From Ascidia mentula (Eukaryota; Chordata; Ascidiacea; Phlebobranchia; Ascidiidae), in the NCBI GenBank assembly GCA_947561715.1, contig OX387201.1:4668001-4732000 (forward strand): 64,000 nt of DNA, read 5' to 3'. The position numbers and the translations under genes were made by a program. This document shows, one piece after another, positions 1 through 11,080 of the stretch; positions within the stretch are counted from its first letter, which is position 1, and every line of letters begins with the position of its first letter. The notes below the pieces were generated by a model. The model was not told the DNA's origin. It searched no databases and saw nothing but the letters and a program-made list of their open reading frames with translations.

Positions 1-11
1 TGGCAGACAGG

Positions 12-1100
12 TTGGAGCGACGCTGTTATGCCTGTGGAAAACCAGGACACTTGCAAAGATTTTGCCCAATGCAAGGTAAGCGCGGCTTTCATACCAGTTT
101 TACGCCTCGCAGGAATTTCAATAAAAGACCTGGTACCCCTGTGACCCAAGAGGCAAAAGCAAGCGTATGTTTGAAGGACACCGAACCAAAAACTTCGAAT
201 CCTACCAATAATCAGAACACGAGCGAGAATCCCACCAAACCCCGATTAGTACGGTTTGTCAACATTTCTATCGCTTCAGAGCCGGTATGTGCTTTAGTTG
301 ATACTGGTGCAAGTGTCTCTTTGATTAGCCAAAAGTGTTTAGAGACGTTGAACAATGATCGCCTCAAAATCTCCCCGCTGGGCCAAAACGAACGTTTTTC
401 TGGAATTAACGGTAGTTTGGTTTCAGTTATTGGGAAAATCACTGTAAATGTTAAACTGGGAGGGCTAGATGTACCCACGTGTTTATATGTCGCGTCGGGC
501 GTCGCTCACCACTTAATTTTGGGTTTGGATTTTCTGCAGAAGAACCGCTGCAGTGTGTGTTACGACCAAAATTTGTTGACAGCGGGCCGTGCTAAGGTGC
601 CATTACTCTCGTCGTCTTTCGTACAACGTACCAGAGATATTTGTGTGACCGATGCCACAGAAGTCCCTCCAATGTCGGAGGTGTGGGCCACATGTCGTTA
701 CCACCTTGACGTCCGCGGAGAAGACATCCCTGACTTTGAAGTGTATATTGCGCGAAGACCGGGGTTCACAGAAAAGATTGGACTCTGTACAGCGAACTGT
801 GTTTCAACTGTGCGGAAAAATGAGGTAAACATACGTATAGCCAATTTTACCGATGACCCAATCCTAGTACCATCAGCAACTAGGGTTGCTGTCGCGATTC
901 CAGTACACGCTTTTGGCAACGTTGCATGTCCATTATCGGAATGGTGTGTTGTTGTTGAAGATAGCAGTGTGCAACCTACAGAGGAAGTTTGCAATATCTC
1001 CTATGCACAGACACCGACCAATGAAGAAAGTTGGGAATGCATTCACCAAGGCGTGAGTATCGGAGATGGGTTGTCAGCAACCCAGAGGGAGGATGTTTAA
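12..1100 (+). pseudogene. gypsy gag zinc knuckle and aspartic protease, interrupted
   Basis: The open frame runs in from upstream; the first residues have no natural ATG. Residues about 5-18 form a nucleocapsid knuckle of the C-x2-C-x4-H-x4-C type (CYACGKPGHLQRFC), which binds the element's RNA. Near residues 95-105 the motif LVDTGASVSLIS marks the retroviral-type aspartic protease that would cut the polyprotein. The later GLDFL stretch fits the second half of a protease. The frame ends at TAA 1098-1100, but reverse transcriptase continues in the same frame directly afterwards. The stop is therefore probably a nonsense mutation, though a programmed stop cannot be excluded from one copy. Confidence 0.85.
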
Positions 1101-2111
1101 AAACTTCTTCGTCGCCATCAAAAAGCATTTTCGACATGTAACTTTGACCTAGGCCGGACTGATCTTGTTCGACATTCGATCGTCACCGGGGATGCGGCGT
1201 CAATCCGTCAACATCCTCGAAGAATGTCCATCCATCATAAAACGGAGGTTGAGAAGATCATCAACGAAATGCGAAGCCAAGGACTCGTGAGACCTTCAAC
1301 CTCGCCATGGTCAAGTTCGATTGTTCTGGTGAAAAAGAAGTCTGGTGAGTTACGATTTTGCGTCGACTATCGACAAGTAAACGAAGCAACCAAAAAAAAC
1401 AGTTACCCTATTCCCCGGGTTGATGATAGCCTGGATGAAATGTCTGGGTCACGTTTCTTTTCCACCCTTGATCTAAAATCTGGCTACTGGCAGATCCCCA
1501 TGGACGAACAATCAAGGGAGAAGACAGCCTTTGCCAGTCACATGGGTTTGTTTGAATTCACCGTGATGCCTTTGGGATTATGCAACTCAGCGGCAAGCTT
1601 CCAACACCTAATGCGTATTGTGCTGCAGGGTATAGAGTGGCAAGGAACACTCGCATACTTAGACGATGTGATTGTTTATGGTAGAAATTTCAACGAACAC
1701 ATGCAGCGTCTTGAAGATGTTCTTTCACGCCTAGAGTCGGCTGGACTTACACTAAAGCCCACGAAGTGCGACCTGTTCAAAGATGAAGTGCGATTCCTTG
1801 GTCACGTAGTGTCAAAACATGGAATACGATGCGACCCCGATAAGGTGAAAGATTGGCCAGTACCAAAATCTGTAAAACAGGTACGTCAATTTGTGGGTCT
1901 TACATCGCATTACAGAAAGTTTGTTAAAGATTACGCTCGTATTGCCTCCCCCTTGCACAAATTGACAGAAAAGGGACGTCGTTTTGTCTGGACGGACAGT
2001 TGCCAGCAGGCGTTCGCCAGACTGAAAAGAATTCTGACAACAGCTCCAGTCCTACAGTATCCCGACTTTAGCCGACCCTTCGTGTTGGACATGCCTCGGA
2101 CACAGCCGTAG
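1101..2111 (+). pseudogene. gypsy reverse transcriptase domain
   Basis: This is in the same frame as the gag/protease segment, beginning right after its stop; the first ATG is only at 1224. The polymerase signature YLDDVIVYG (about 1653-1679) gives two of the catalytic aspartates, and FSTLDLKSGYWQIPM gives the third. Also visible are the fingers motif SPWSSSIVLVKKK and the thumb-side FLGHVVSKHG. The enzyme copies element RNA into DNA. The frame is lost near 2091, at the start of RNase H: a few bases are missing and the reading runs into TAG at 2109-2111. RT itself is intact in sequence, but no longer linked to the downstream domains. Confidence 0.9.
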
Positions 2112-4072
2112 GTTGTGTTCTCGGTCAGGAAATTGACGGTAAGGAGCATGTGATCGCTTACGGCAGTAGGTCATTGAGCAAAGCTGAAAAGCATTATTCC
2201 ACAACTCGCAAGGAATTGCTGGCCGTCATATTTGCGACTAAGTTGTATCGCAGTTATTTGCTCGGATCGAAATTTTTGTTGCGCACAGACCATTCATCCC
2301 TTCGCTGGCTGTGGAGATCCAGGGAACTCTATGGACAATGTGCTCGATGGGTTGAACACCTGGCTAGTTACAATTTTGATCTTCAACACCGGCCCGGAAA
2401 GAAGCACACAAACGCAGACGCGCTTAGCCGGAGGCAACCGGAAGATGACGGATTCCCTTACACAGTTCGTGAGGATGAGTCATTGGAAGAGGTACTTGCA
2501 CTTGATTTAAAGGCGGAGTACGGGTATGAGTCCACCCATGTAGCAGAAGCGCAGTATGGGGACTTAAGTTTGCGTCCTGTAGTAAAATGGGTGCAACAGG
2601 GTATAAGGCCGTCTTTTCGCCACGTCAAACGCCTGTCGGCAGAGACAAAACACTTATGGAGCCTTTTCGAGCGGCTATCATGTCACGGTGGGGTGCTATT
2701 CATTACTGACCCTGGTGCGGTGCCAGGTTTAAACGATGTTCAGAAAGTGTTGGTACCCTTTGCCATGCGCAGCGAAGTGCTGTCCGCGTGCCACGACCAG
2801 GTACACGGCGGGGGACACTTGGGAATGGCTAAAACCCTGAGCAAACTGTCACAGCGTTTTTACTGGCTAAAATGGAGAGAAGAGACCGAGGCTTATTGCC
2901 GTAAATGCGAACACTGTCAACGAAACAAGAAACCAACCACTACCACCCGAGCACCGTTAGTTCCATCACAAGAAATGCGACCGATGCAACGCGTTGAGAT
3001 TGATGTGCTTGGTCCACTTCCGTTAACCAGGACAGGATACCAGTATATCCTAGTCGCTTGTGATTTATTCACAAAATATGTCAGAGCGTGGCCTATGCGG
3101 CATCAAACCGCACATGAAACAGCGAGCATTTTGTTTCACAGGTGGCTAACGGTACATGGGGTACCTGAGGTAATTCACTCCGATCAAGGGGGGAATTTCG
3201 AAAGCAAATTATTTGCAGAACTGGTGAGGTTGATGGGTTATAAAAAGACCCGAACAACGCCATATCACCCCGCGAGCAATGGGGGAGTCGAACGCAACAA
3301 CCGCACCATCATAACAATGCTCCGCAATTACGTACAACGCGATAGTAAACAATGGGATGAAGCACTGTCGGCGGTGGTGGCTTCGTACAACGCAAGCCGG
3401 CATGAAAGCACGGGGGTATCCCCTCACTTTCTACTTACAGGACACGAACTGCGCCTACCCGCCGATCTCATTTCTCCAGATCATAAAGTGGCAACGACTC
3501 CGCTGGTTCATTTGGATGGGCTACGAGCTCGGTTGCGACTGGCCGAGGAGGTAGCCAGAGAAACCCTGACGACCCAACGAGTTCACATGCAAGAACAATA
3601 TAATAGACGACGGCATGGAGACGAAATCACGAAAGGCGACATCGTTCTGTTGGAGAATCCGGTGGTTCCGCCTGGCGAGTGCCGAAAATTCATCAGACCA
3701 TACAAAGGCCCTTTTAAAGTTATTGAGCAACACGGTATGGTGAATTACCTTATTGAAGGAGAGGATGGCAAACAGCAGCAAGTACATTTTAACCGCTTGA
3801 AAAAGGCAAACATGCCTTACCATGAAAAAGAACGCCGAAGCACGCAGCCGGATGAGCTCGGGCTGCACGACACAGACAATTTTGTTATCTACACACCACA
3901 AAGCGAAACACGCACGGACGCACCCACTGCGCAGGATACTGGGTTGCCTACACGGCCATTGATGGACGTTGGTCAAGGTTTGGGCGCCGACATAAATGAC
4001 GCTGCGGCGACGATGAATGATAGCCGGCCACAGCGAAATCGGCGACAAACCAAATTTTATCAAGCGTCCTAA
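2093..4072 (+). pseudogene. gypsy RNase H and integrase domains, frameshifted
   Basis: The frame continues in a different register from RT. RNase H residues visible include YGSRSLSKAEKHYSTTRKE and LRTDHSSLRWLW, but the first catalytic Asp region falls at the frameshift and is damaged. Integrase follows. Its zinc-binding HHCC domain has His from VHGGGHLG and Cys from CRKCEHC. The DDE core has Asp in VEIDVLGPLP, Asp in HSDQGGNF and Glu in NGGVERNNRT. A C-terminal GPF motif (YKGPFKV) is typical of gypsy integrases. The frame ends at 4072, 29 bp before the LTR. No envelope-like gene is present. Confidence 0.88.
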
Positions 4073-4101
4073 CGGAGTAGGACAATTTTTAACGTGGGGG
4101 G

Positions 4102-4620
4102 TGTAAACGTCTATGTTCGTTTTGTTTTTCACACGCTTTATTTCTTTTTGTATTTTCACTTCACCTTCACTTTTACTCACATGTTTTTCTTTGTTTACTT
4201 ACACTCACCTTTTATAATATATTTGTAATTATTTCTATTTTACTCGTTTTTATACGCCCGAGCAGTCACGCTTGCGTGGCAAACGTGGACAGTGATAATT
4301 GGTGTAAGTGCTGGCGGCGAAAAGAATAAGCGAAAAGCCAGGCAGTTCTCTGGTGGTGGCGAGTAGAAAGCACTGTTTTTATTGTGGCGAGAAGTAATTG
4401 TTGTGAACGCTATATGTGCAGTGGAAAGTCCTTTTTGTATAAAAAACAACCGTTGTTTTATCCGTACTTTTACCATTTTACGCTTTTATACCTATTAGCG
4501 CTTCCATTTTATTACAAAACTAGCCACCTTGGTCGTGTGACTCCAGGTCTTGGCGATAGGCCGTTAGTGCGGAGTAACCTGGGCGTTAGCCGGTTTAGAG
4601 AGAAGCTAATTTCGGTTACA
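4102..4620 (+). repeat. 3' long terminal repeat of the gypsy element
   Basis: It begins TGTAA right after a run of six G (polypurine tract, 4096-4101) and ends TTACA, giving a short perfect inverted terminus. Length is 519 bp. A TATA-like stretch lies at 4211-4222. The right boundary is supported independently: from 4621 the sequence aligns with 16,618 onward, a related host segment that lacks the element. The matching 5' LTR is outside the window. Confidence 0.8.
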
Positions 4621-5900
4621 CATATCCCCATCTGCTTGGTGTATCTCTGTCGTTTCGAAAAACGTGGAGTTGAGGCTGTTTTTTAAAGACATTTTGCGGA
4701 GCAAATATGTGCCTGTTTTATGTATGAAATTTCTTACTTAACGTCTACCAAAAATCAAAAACGAACGACGTTACTTTGCACGTACATTCTATTGCGTTCA
4801 GTGTTGTTGTGCTTTTGTTCCGCTTAACGAATTTCTTTCAATTGGCATTTCGGCTGCAATTCACCGCACAAAAATCCTACATTGAAACGCATTGGCTTAA
4901 CGCAGTTGGAATTGTTTTATCAGACTGTGCATTTTTGTAAACAGACTGGGTGTTGTCCAAAACCCATTTTAACGAGTCTTCTGCTTCGTTTCTCTCAGGT
5001 TTACTGTTAAAACTGCAGTTACTGAAATTGTTGCAAACAGACATGGTGCCAAGAAAACTATCACCAAACAAACGTGCAAAGCTTGCAGCGACAAAGTAAT
5101 CGTAATAGTGTACTTGTAATGCTGACTACAATAAACAACTTGTTTGTTCTAATGAGCGAATGTATGTTGATCGATGAGCTAACCTAAACTTGGATTCAAG
5201 TCAAACCTTACAAAATTTTTCCCACGTATGACTTGTGAAATCCTGCAAATAGTTTTTTGTACTGGTTGAGCTCCTCTTTAACCGTGAGTCAGCCGTAATG
5301 CGGTTGACGTTATAAAGGTTGATAATTGGATTAATTTAGAAAATTGATAATTGGTTGTTAGTTTCTGGTCGGACACGATGTTGCAACTATAGGGTTTATG
5401 TGACGCCCACCGCAGGTAAATACGTCACTGGCAACGCCCAATAGTCAGCATCGTCTGTGGGTGGCTTTGGCACTGCGCAAAGTGTGGATATTTTACGTGT
5501 TTGCGTTTGCAGGGACGTCACGTTTGCAAAAAGAAAACACCCGGAATCCTATGACTATATAAAAACATTTGCCAAGGACTACCTTCGCGACCTTTTAATC
5601 AAAATATAACGATGACGAAACATATCTTGGATGACAACATATAACGTTAAATGCGGCGACGAGGGCTAAAAACATTAAATAACAAAGTTTTGATGCACTT
5701 TTTCTGGGCTACCGATGCGTAACTGGTGAAGCAAAATTGTTTCAAAGAATACAATTAGAAAAGTGAACAAGAACAGGTACGTCGTGAGACATTTGCCGGA
5801 AGGCCTTGTCAAAGAGAAAGCTTTGCATCGGAACGCTACCACTGGTGCGAATATGTTTTCAGCAAACAGATTATGTGCCAATTAATTATAGCATTTACGA
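4621..5900. repeat. Partial copy of the gene-family flank (resembles 16.6-17.9 kb)
   Basis: This stretch aligns by eye with about 16,618-17,900. It holds a degenerate minus-strand first exon (next entry), the conserved upstream flank of such exons (5,050-5,340), and a motif block (5,690-5,830) that recurs at 6,700-6,800 and 17,680-17,780. No intact gene is seen. Confidence 0.6.
4877..5044 (-). pseudogene. Degenerate module A first exon
   Basis: The ATG at 5042-5044 opens MSVCNNFSNCSFN, nearly the same as the start of the better preserved exon at 7,689-7,785. After that the frame diverges: the expected GDMHIDKS stretch and the phase-1 donor are missing, and the frame runs to a stop near 4877. 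No module B or C exon follows it in the minus direction before the retrotransposon. I take it as a relic of a duplicated gene start. Confidence 0.6.
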
Positions 5901-5989
5901 CCACGAATTCGAAAAAAGTATCAACAAATATACTATAGGCTGGTCTTGCGAAATGGATTAGGCTTTCATTTGGTTTGTCCCTTGGTGGT

Positions 5990-6560
5990 ACACACAGATG
6001 TACCAATGGCACAGGAAGGGGTTCGTTTGTTTGGCATACAGGGACGGAAACAAAAAGGCTTTAATGTTACGCAGGTGGCCTCAAGCAATAATGTTACGCA
6101 GGTGGCCTCAAGCAAAACAAAACAATGGCCTTAATTGTTTGCTTGTCGCGTATACGCTGACGTGCGGAAAATGCGTTTGAATAAGCGAAATAGCGTTTAT
6201 GTTGCCGAGCAACCGGTATTAAGCTATGTTTTGTGTGCGGTGTGTTTCCGCTTTTACCCCAAGTACGAGGCAATAAAAAAGCGATTACTTCTGTCTCTTG
6301 CCCGAGTCAGAGTTTAGGATTAGCTTTCCATCTACCCTTTGCGAACAAATAGCGATTTGTTTTTGTTGCAATGCAACCACATATCCAGTGTTTAGTCTAA
6401 GCATCTTTAATGCCTTTTGTTCAACTTGTAGCAAACTTGGCATTTAACAATAGCTGTAGAAAACAGTACTCGGGCTACATTTTCGTGAGTTACAAAGGAA
6501 AGTTACATAATACAAATTGCATAATACAAAAGTGATGACTCACACAACGTGAGAAACGTT
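5990..6560. repeat. Dispersed repeat shared with about 15,990-16,440
   Basis: A roughly 430-bp segment beginning with the GGGGTTC-TTTGTTTGGCA block matches about 16,010-16,440. Inside it, at 6,061-6,116, a 27-bp stretch (GTTACGCAGGTGGCCTCAAG core) is tandemly doubled; the 16-kb copy has it once. A shorter related piece is found at 26.7, 47.2, 50.7, 59.15 and 62.0 kb. I see no convincing gene. Confidence 0.5.
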
Positions 6561-7290
6561 TGTTAATTTTACTTCACCCACGCATTGCTCCCGTGTGTTC
6601 CCAATCCACACATACGGATGCATTTCGTTTCCCCTACATTGTATATTTTCTTTAGTCTAATCCGCGCGATTGGCCCTGCAGCAAAAACTTCTACGTATTT
6701 GCTTTTTCTTGGCGACCAATGCGAAACTGGTGAAGCAAAACTTTTCAAAGAATACAATAAGAAAGGTGAACAAGAGCAGGTACGTCGTTAGACACTTGCC
6801 TGAATGCCTTAACAAGCTTTGCAGCGGAACGCTACCACTGGTGCGAATATTATTCCAGCAAACAAATTCGCAAGGCACACTACACTGCAGTAAACATGGT
6901 GTAATAGTTATAAACAAACAACATCATGCTATAAAATTCATCAAGTTTTACATGCTTAGTCGTTTGAAACTACATTTTAAAAAGGTACAACATGCTAAAA
7001 TTAAGAAAATTAAATATATCAAAAAAAGAGTGTGAACGTTTTGCTCTTCTCACTAAAAATTGATGCCATCTGTATGCAAATTTTTTTCATTTTAGATATT
7101 TCGTGCTCATGGATTATTCAAAACTGAGAACTTTTAGCAAATTTTAATTTTGCTACTTGCCTGCATTTTTAACGTTTCCCACAACACCAACCTTTCCGTA
7201 ATAATTATTTTGGGGCCCTGCGAAATATAAAAGAGATTTTGGTAAAATTAACACAAACAGTAACACAGAAGTTGACCGTAGCCAGAAAAA
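6561..7290. other. AT-rich intergenic stretch, partial repeat copy
   Basis: 6,560-6,880 aligns with about 17,500-17,860 and in part with 5,690-5,880. The remainder, 6,900-7,290, is AT-rich. Its last 60 bases match the intron that follows the module C exon at 25,977 in the 26-kb copy. A plus-strand open frame at 6,670-7,035 is lysine-rich, low-complexity and shared with no copy; I do not call it a gene. Confidence 0.4.
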
Positions 7291-7785
7291 TTAAGTCCCA
7301 TGATCACCAACGTTTGCAGTGTGAACTGTTGCGCCAGAAAAATTATAATTTGATCCACCGTATGAGTCACCAATGTGCTGTGGCCCTGAGTAAACAAAGT
7401 TGCAATCAGCAGAAATGATTTTATGGTTTCCAGTAGAAAGTATAACCATTCATTGCGTTCTTTTTAACTTGGTAGGAGAAGATATACCATTTACCAGTGT
7501 TACAAACTGCAATCACATTTAAACCATTTGACTCACCCATATTTACGTTTCTCTGCACTCCCACAACCGATCCTCCACTGATATTCGTACCTTGCAAGTT
7601 CACTTGTTGTACCTTGCTATCCTTGTATACTGCTCACAAAAAATTGAATAATTTTATAAGGAATGGTTGATTTGTACAGGTGGACTACCTTTTGTGGATT
7701 TGTCGATGTGCATATCTCCTTGTGCTTCGTTTATCTCAGTCTTCCCGTTAAAACTGCAGTTACTGAAATTGTTGTGGACAGACAT
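7291..7785 (-). pseudogene. Three-exon A-B-C module gene, donor lost by deletion
   Basis: Exons on the minus strand: 7,689-7,785 (ATG; MSVHNNFSNCSFNG... to DKSTK), 7,537-7,629 (module B, KDSKVQQVNLQG...GNVNMG-like end) and 7,291-7,385 (module C, PQHIGDSYGGS...VGDHGT). Borders are AG/GT and all three introns are phase 1, so the parts join in frame. In the third exon, the stretch that in sister copies reads GTVNQG plus its GT donor is gone. A deletion of about 30 bp joins GDHGT to an immediate TAA at 7,291-7,293. The copy may still make an 83-residue protein if transcribed, but relative to its sisters it is truncated. Product function is unknown; the modules are Gly/Asn-rich, with a pattern suggestive of beta-strand turns. 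Confidence 0.6.
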
Positions 7786-8880
7786 GTGCCAAAGAAAACC
7801 TTACAGATCACCAAATAAAGGTGCACAGCTTGCAGCGTAATCGTAACAGTGTACTTGCAATGCTGGTAACAATAAACAACTTGTCAAATGAACTAATGTC
7901 TTTATATCTCAGACCAAAAACGGAGCTTATTTTCAAACCACATCTGACAAAAGTCGTCCCACGTATGACTTGATCAATCCTGTCATGGGTTTTACGATTT
8001 GATTCGAGTTCCTCTTTCACCGTGACGTAAGCAAGATATTAAGCGAGCTACCGTGACGTAAGCAAGCTACTGATCAACAGTAGTCGTTGCACCCACACTG
8101 CATCCAAAGTTCTAAAATTTCCTCGCGACAACACTGTATACACTTTTAAAACTTCGTTTTCTCATTTTTGTATGTTGCTTATAGCGGCGCAGATCAGATG
8201 ACATTACAAAGGTTGATGATAATAATAAAGAAAATGCGGAATATTTGTTGTAAATTGATCGGTACCACACGGTGATTAAGGCCAAACTTGACGGGTAAAC
8301 CACAGAGTAGTTGCGACTTTTAACTGGTATGCCCACCTTATTGTGATTGATTTAGCAAAGGTGACCCCTTTCTCAGCTAATTACGAAATTTCCTTAAGTT
8401 AAAGGCACACCAGTTTCAACTTTTATCTCCAATTGCTTTTAGTTTTAAGCCAGCATAGCTAACAAAAATCGTCCTACGTATGGCTTGATTAATCCTGTCA
8501 TGAGGTTTACGTTTTGGTTCGAGTTCCTTTTTCACCGTGACGTCAGCAAGATACTAAGCAAGCTACTAATAGTAGTGAGCGCGTCCTCGCTGTATTCAAA
8601 GATCTAAAATCTCCTCGCAACAACGCTGAATTCACCGGTTGATATGACATACAAAAGTTGATAATTGGATTAAGTGAATGCGGAGTATTTGTTGTAAATG
8701 GATCGTATCCAAACGGTGATTACGACCAACCATGGCGGTTAAACCACAGAGTGCTTACGACTTTCAACCTGTATGCCTATATTTTATTGTAAATAATTCA
8801 ACAAACGGTTACTCCTTTCCTTCACAGTTACAGCAAGGCGAAGAACTCCGGAAATTAACAATGGCTGTGAAAAATTAAAA
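7786..8880. promoter_or_regulatory. 5' flank of the module A gene, with paired CRE-like sites
   Basis: This is the region upstream of the 7,785 start codon. Related flanks stand at 5,050-5,340, 11,080-11,360, 17,030-17,370, 18,895-19,300, 44,500-45,310 and 59,270-60,070. TGACGTAA occurs at 8,023-8,030 and 8,054-8,061, 31 bp apart, each inside a CCGTGACGTAAGCAAG block. A second, more diverged copy of the flank follows (8,440-8,800, one TGACGTCA near 8,538). TGACGTCA/TGACGTAA is the CREB/ATF consensus; use as a promoter is inferred only from position and conservation. Confidence 0.4.
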
Positions 8881-9049
8881 AAAACAATCTAAACTAACAA
8901 GAAGCGGTATTGTTTATTCCATTTACAGATTTAGGGCAAATCAGCGGTGCGTCAAAACCAATTTAGTTATATCTTACAACCAAAACAGTCTTCAGATGCT
9001 TCATATCAGCAGTTTAACGTTTGCGATGTCTGGTTTATGTTGAAAACTT

Positions 9050-9890
9050 TAGGCACGGATCGGTATACATTGTTGATGGTTATGGAAACAATGTTCATAA
9101 TTAGGTGTGTTTGAAATATATTGTGAAAACAACTGTGCTCATAAGTTTTAAAAGTATAAACGCACAATGTCTGATAATTTCAGTGCGGAAAAAGTATTTA
9201 CACGCAAGCAACAAACATAAAGTGGATACAGGTGACAGGTAAACCATGGTGTCACACGGTGTTGGGAACTGTTTGTCTGCAAAAAGAGATAATATTTAAA
9301 CAACCACAAACACATTATGCATCCCTCACTGCTCACCTAATCTCCACCTTTAACAACCTTGGCCGTTTGGTAAACTTCAGATGCATCGCCACTAGGTGGC
9401 GGATTTCCTACGCACAAGTGTAAGCGGTGATTACTTTTGTGATAAAAACAATGAGGAATTTAGGAGTTACCATAATTTGCGCCAAATAAGTAGACAACTA
9501 ATGTAAAATTTATGATAAAAAACATAAAATAGTTTAGATTGATTAGGTTCGCTGGTATTACAGCCAAGCTGCATCAACCCTTCAACAAAATCCCTGAAAA
9601 ATCAAACTTGATGTTCGAACTAACGACTCTGGGGTTACCAGGACCAACTCCATATCAACAAAGCTGCAAGAGCTCAGCGGTTAGTAGGTGTAAATTGTAT
9701 CAAGAGAGCATTTCTGCAAAGACCTAAATCATTTACAAAAGGAGTCTAAATACACCACAACGTCACTCAACCGTAGAGAGATTTGTCCTGGTCTTGGGTT
9801 GGTTTTTGATTTTCTTAAGCATTTTTGTGCACACCGGTTTCTTTTTTGCCTATGTATGATGAAAAGAAAGTTGTAAATTGGTTTAAATGT
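9050..9890. repeat. Segment duplicated at 33,145-34,000
   Basis: About 840 bp align with 33,145-34,000. Shared landmarks include a CTCF-like motif (9,389-9,402), a tRNA-derived SINE remnant with a TTCGAAC box (9,600-9,690) and the candidate terminal exon at 9,815-9,849. The two copies differ by several indels, so the duplication is not recent. Confidence 0.65.
9389..9402 (+). promoter_or_regulatory. CTCF-like motif
   Basis: CCACTAGGTGGCGG fits the vertebrate/fly CTCF core CCASYAGRKGGCRS at every position. It is retained exactly in the duplicate at 33,508-33,521, while flanking bases differ. One 14-bp match is weak evidence by itself. Confidence 0.3.
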
Positions 9891-10754
9891 AGCAAAAGTC
9901 TAATTTATAACCATATGTAACAGGGCAGAAATTAGGTATCGTGGTCACGGGTATGGTATTAACCTTGTAACAATGAATTGATCCAGAATAACACATCACA
10001 AGCTTTTAACCGTTTGTAAACACCATTCTTTTACCATTATAACGACATATGAAATCGCTATTACCTTGGTTGACTGTACCGTGGTCACCGACAATTTGGG
10101 CGTTGACAGTTGCACCTCGCATGTCCATTTTCGATCCGCCATAACTGTCGCCGTGGTGTTGTGGAGCTTCAAAATACATCGTTTAGGTATGTAAGGACAA
10201 TAGTAATGGAATTAGAAGTCAAACAGTAAATGATAGCAGATTTCGAATGTAGCAAAAAAGTTTTTGAAATAAGTTTTAATGCTCGAGCATTTCTCGTGCA
10301 ACAAGTTTAACTATCGCCATACGATGGAATTTGCGCAATAGGACAACTTACGATATATTAGATCTACTATATTGATTTAACTTTTAAACGCGTCCATTGT
10401 TGGAAAATAGGAACAGGGTTAGGGGGCACGATGGGTTTACTTTACAGTAATGCAGTTTAAATTGTATGGTTTTTAAAAATTGTTTTTAATTTTTAAAAGA
10501 TTTAATTAAATAACTGAGAAGAACTGTTGTTTTAAATGCCAGCTAACAACTCACTGTTCTTCTAACTCTGAACATCGGTCACGTATTCATTCAAAAAAAC
10601 TTTTACACTGTGACAAAGTTATAAAAAGTATATGTGTCTTAAATCGTTTGCTGAATTTACCCCCATAATGTTGATTCACGGTCATGTTTTCTTTGGATGT
10701 ATTAAACGTTGTGTTTCCTTCTATTTTGGCGTTACCGCTGAAGCTGACAGACAT
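9815..10754 (-). CDS. Small module A + module C gene, three exons
   Basis: Exons on the minus strand: 10,661-10,754 (ATG; MSVSFSGNAKIEG...TVNQHYG), 10,065-10,166 (module C: PQHHGDSYGGSK, RGATVNAQIVGDHGTVNQG) and a candidate last exon 9,815-9,849 (KKETGVHKNA then TAA). The first two have clean GT donors and all introns are phase 1; the total, 231 nt, gives 76 residues. The last exon is supported by its duplicate at 33,905-33,960, which is also open in the same phase. A phase-0 reading of the last exon (stop at 9,769) is also open, so the C-terminus is uncertain. Unlike the ATG exon of other members, this one lacks the FNN start but keeps the F-x-G-N-x-x-I pattern. A broken relative of exon 1 lies at 26,380-26,410. 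Function unknown. Confidence 0.55.
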
Positions 10755-11080
10755 GGCGCTGGAAAACTATTTACTGTTGCTGGAAAAACTTTCAACTCAA
10801 AACAGAAACAAGAATGTGAAAATTTCAAACTGAAAACACCATTTTATTGAATGTAAAAACTACACGAGTTGTCGTTCTGTCTTTAGGTAAAAAATTATAT
10901 CTGACAGTCATGGCACAGGAACAACCAACGTTAACGAAGAAAAAACAAATTCCAAGAGTTAAGGAATGTGCCAGGTTGCTCAACTAACTCTTCATCAACA
11001 ATGCGTTTTCGATTGTTCATGTGTCATGCCTGTAAAATTACAATAACTATTATATTTTGCACAAACCAACTTAAAGCCAC
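10755..11080. other. Upstream flank of the 10-kb gene; nothing recognised
   Basis: AT-rich sequence between the 10,754 start codon and the next duplication block. I see no exon, RNA gene or repeat match here. Confidence 0.3.

Larger units (their letters stand above)
1..4620 (+). mobile_element. Ty3/gypsy LTR retrotransposon, 3' part, decayed
   Basis: The element enters from the left edge, so its 5' LTR, primer-binding site and most of gag lie outside the window. Order on the plus strand: gag zinc knuckle, aspartic protease, reverse transcriptase, RNase H, integrase, a short G-run (4096-4101), then the 3' LTR. This domain order (integrase last) is that of Ty3/gypsy. Two lesions break the polyprotein: an in-frame TAA at 1098-1100 and a frameshift near 2091. 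No env-like frame follows integrase. Host sequence resumes at 4621, where the text becomes homologous to 16,618 onward, which supports the 3' boundary. It is a dead or dying copy. Confidence 0.93.

Noticed and set aside
3521..4180. 219-codon minus frame inside the retrotransposon
   Set aside because: Antisense of integrase and the LTR; no ATG-supported domain and no splice or motif support.
6670..7035. 121-codon plus frame
   Set aside because: Lys/Ile-rich low-complexity frame over AT-rich DNA, overlapping a repeat; related copies at 5.7 and 17.7 kb do not keep it.
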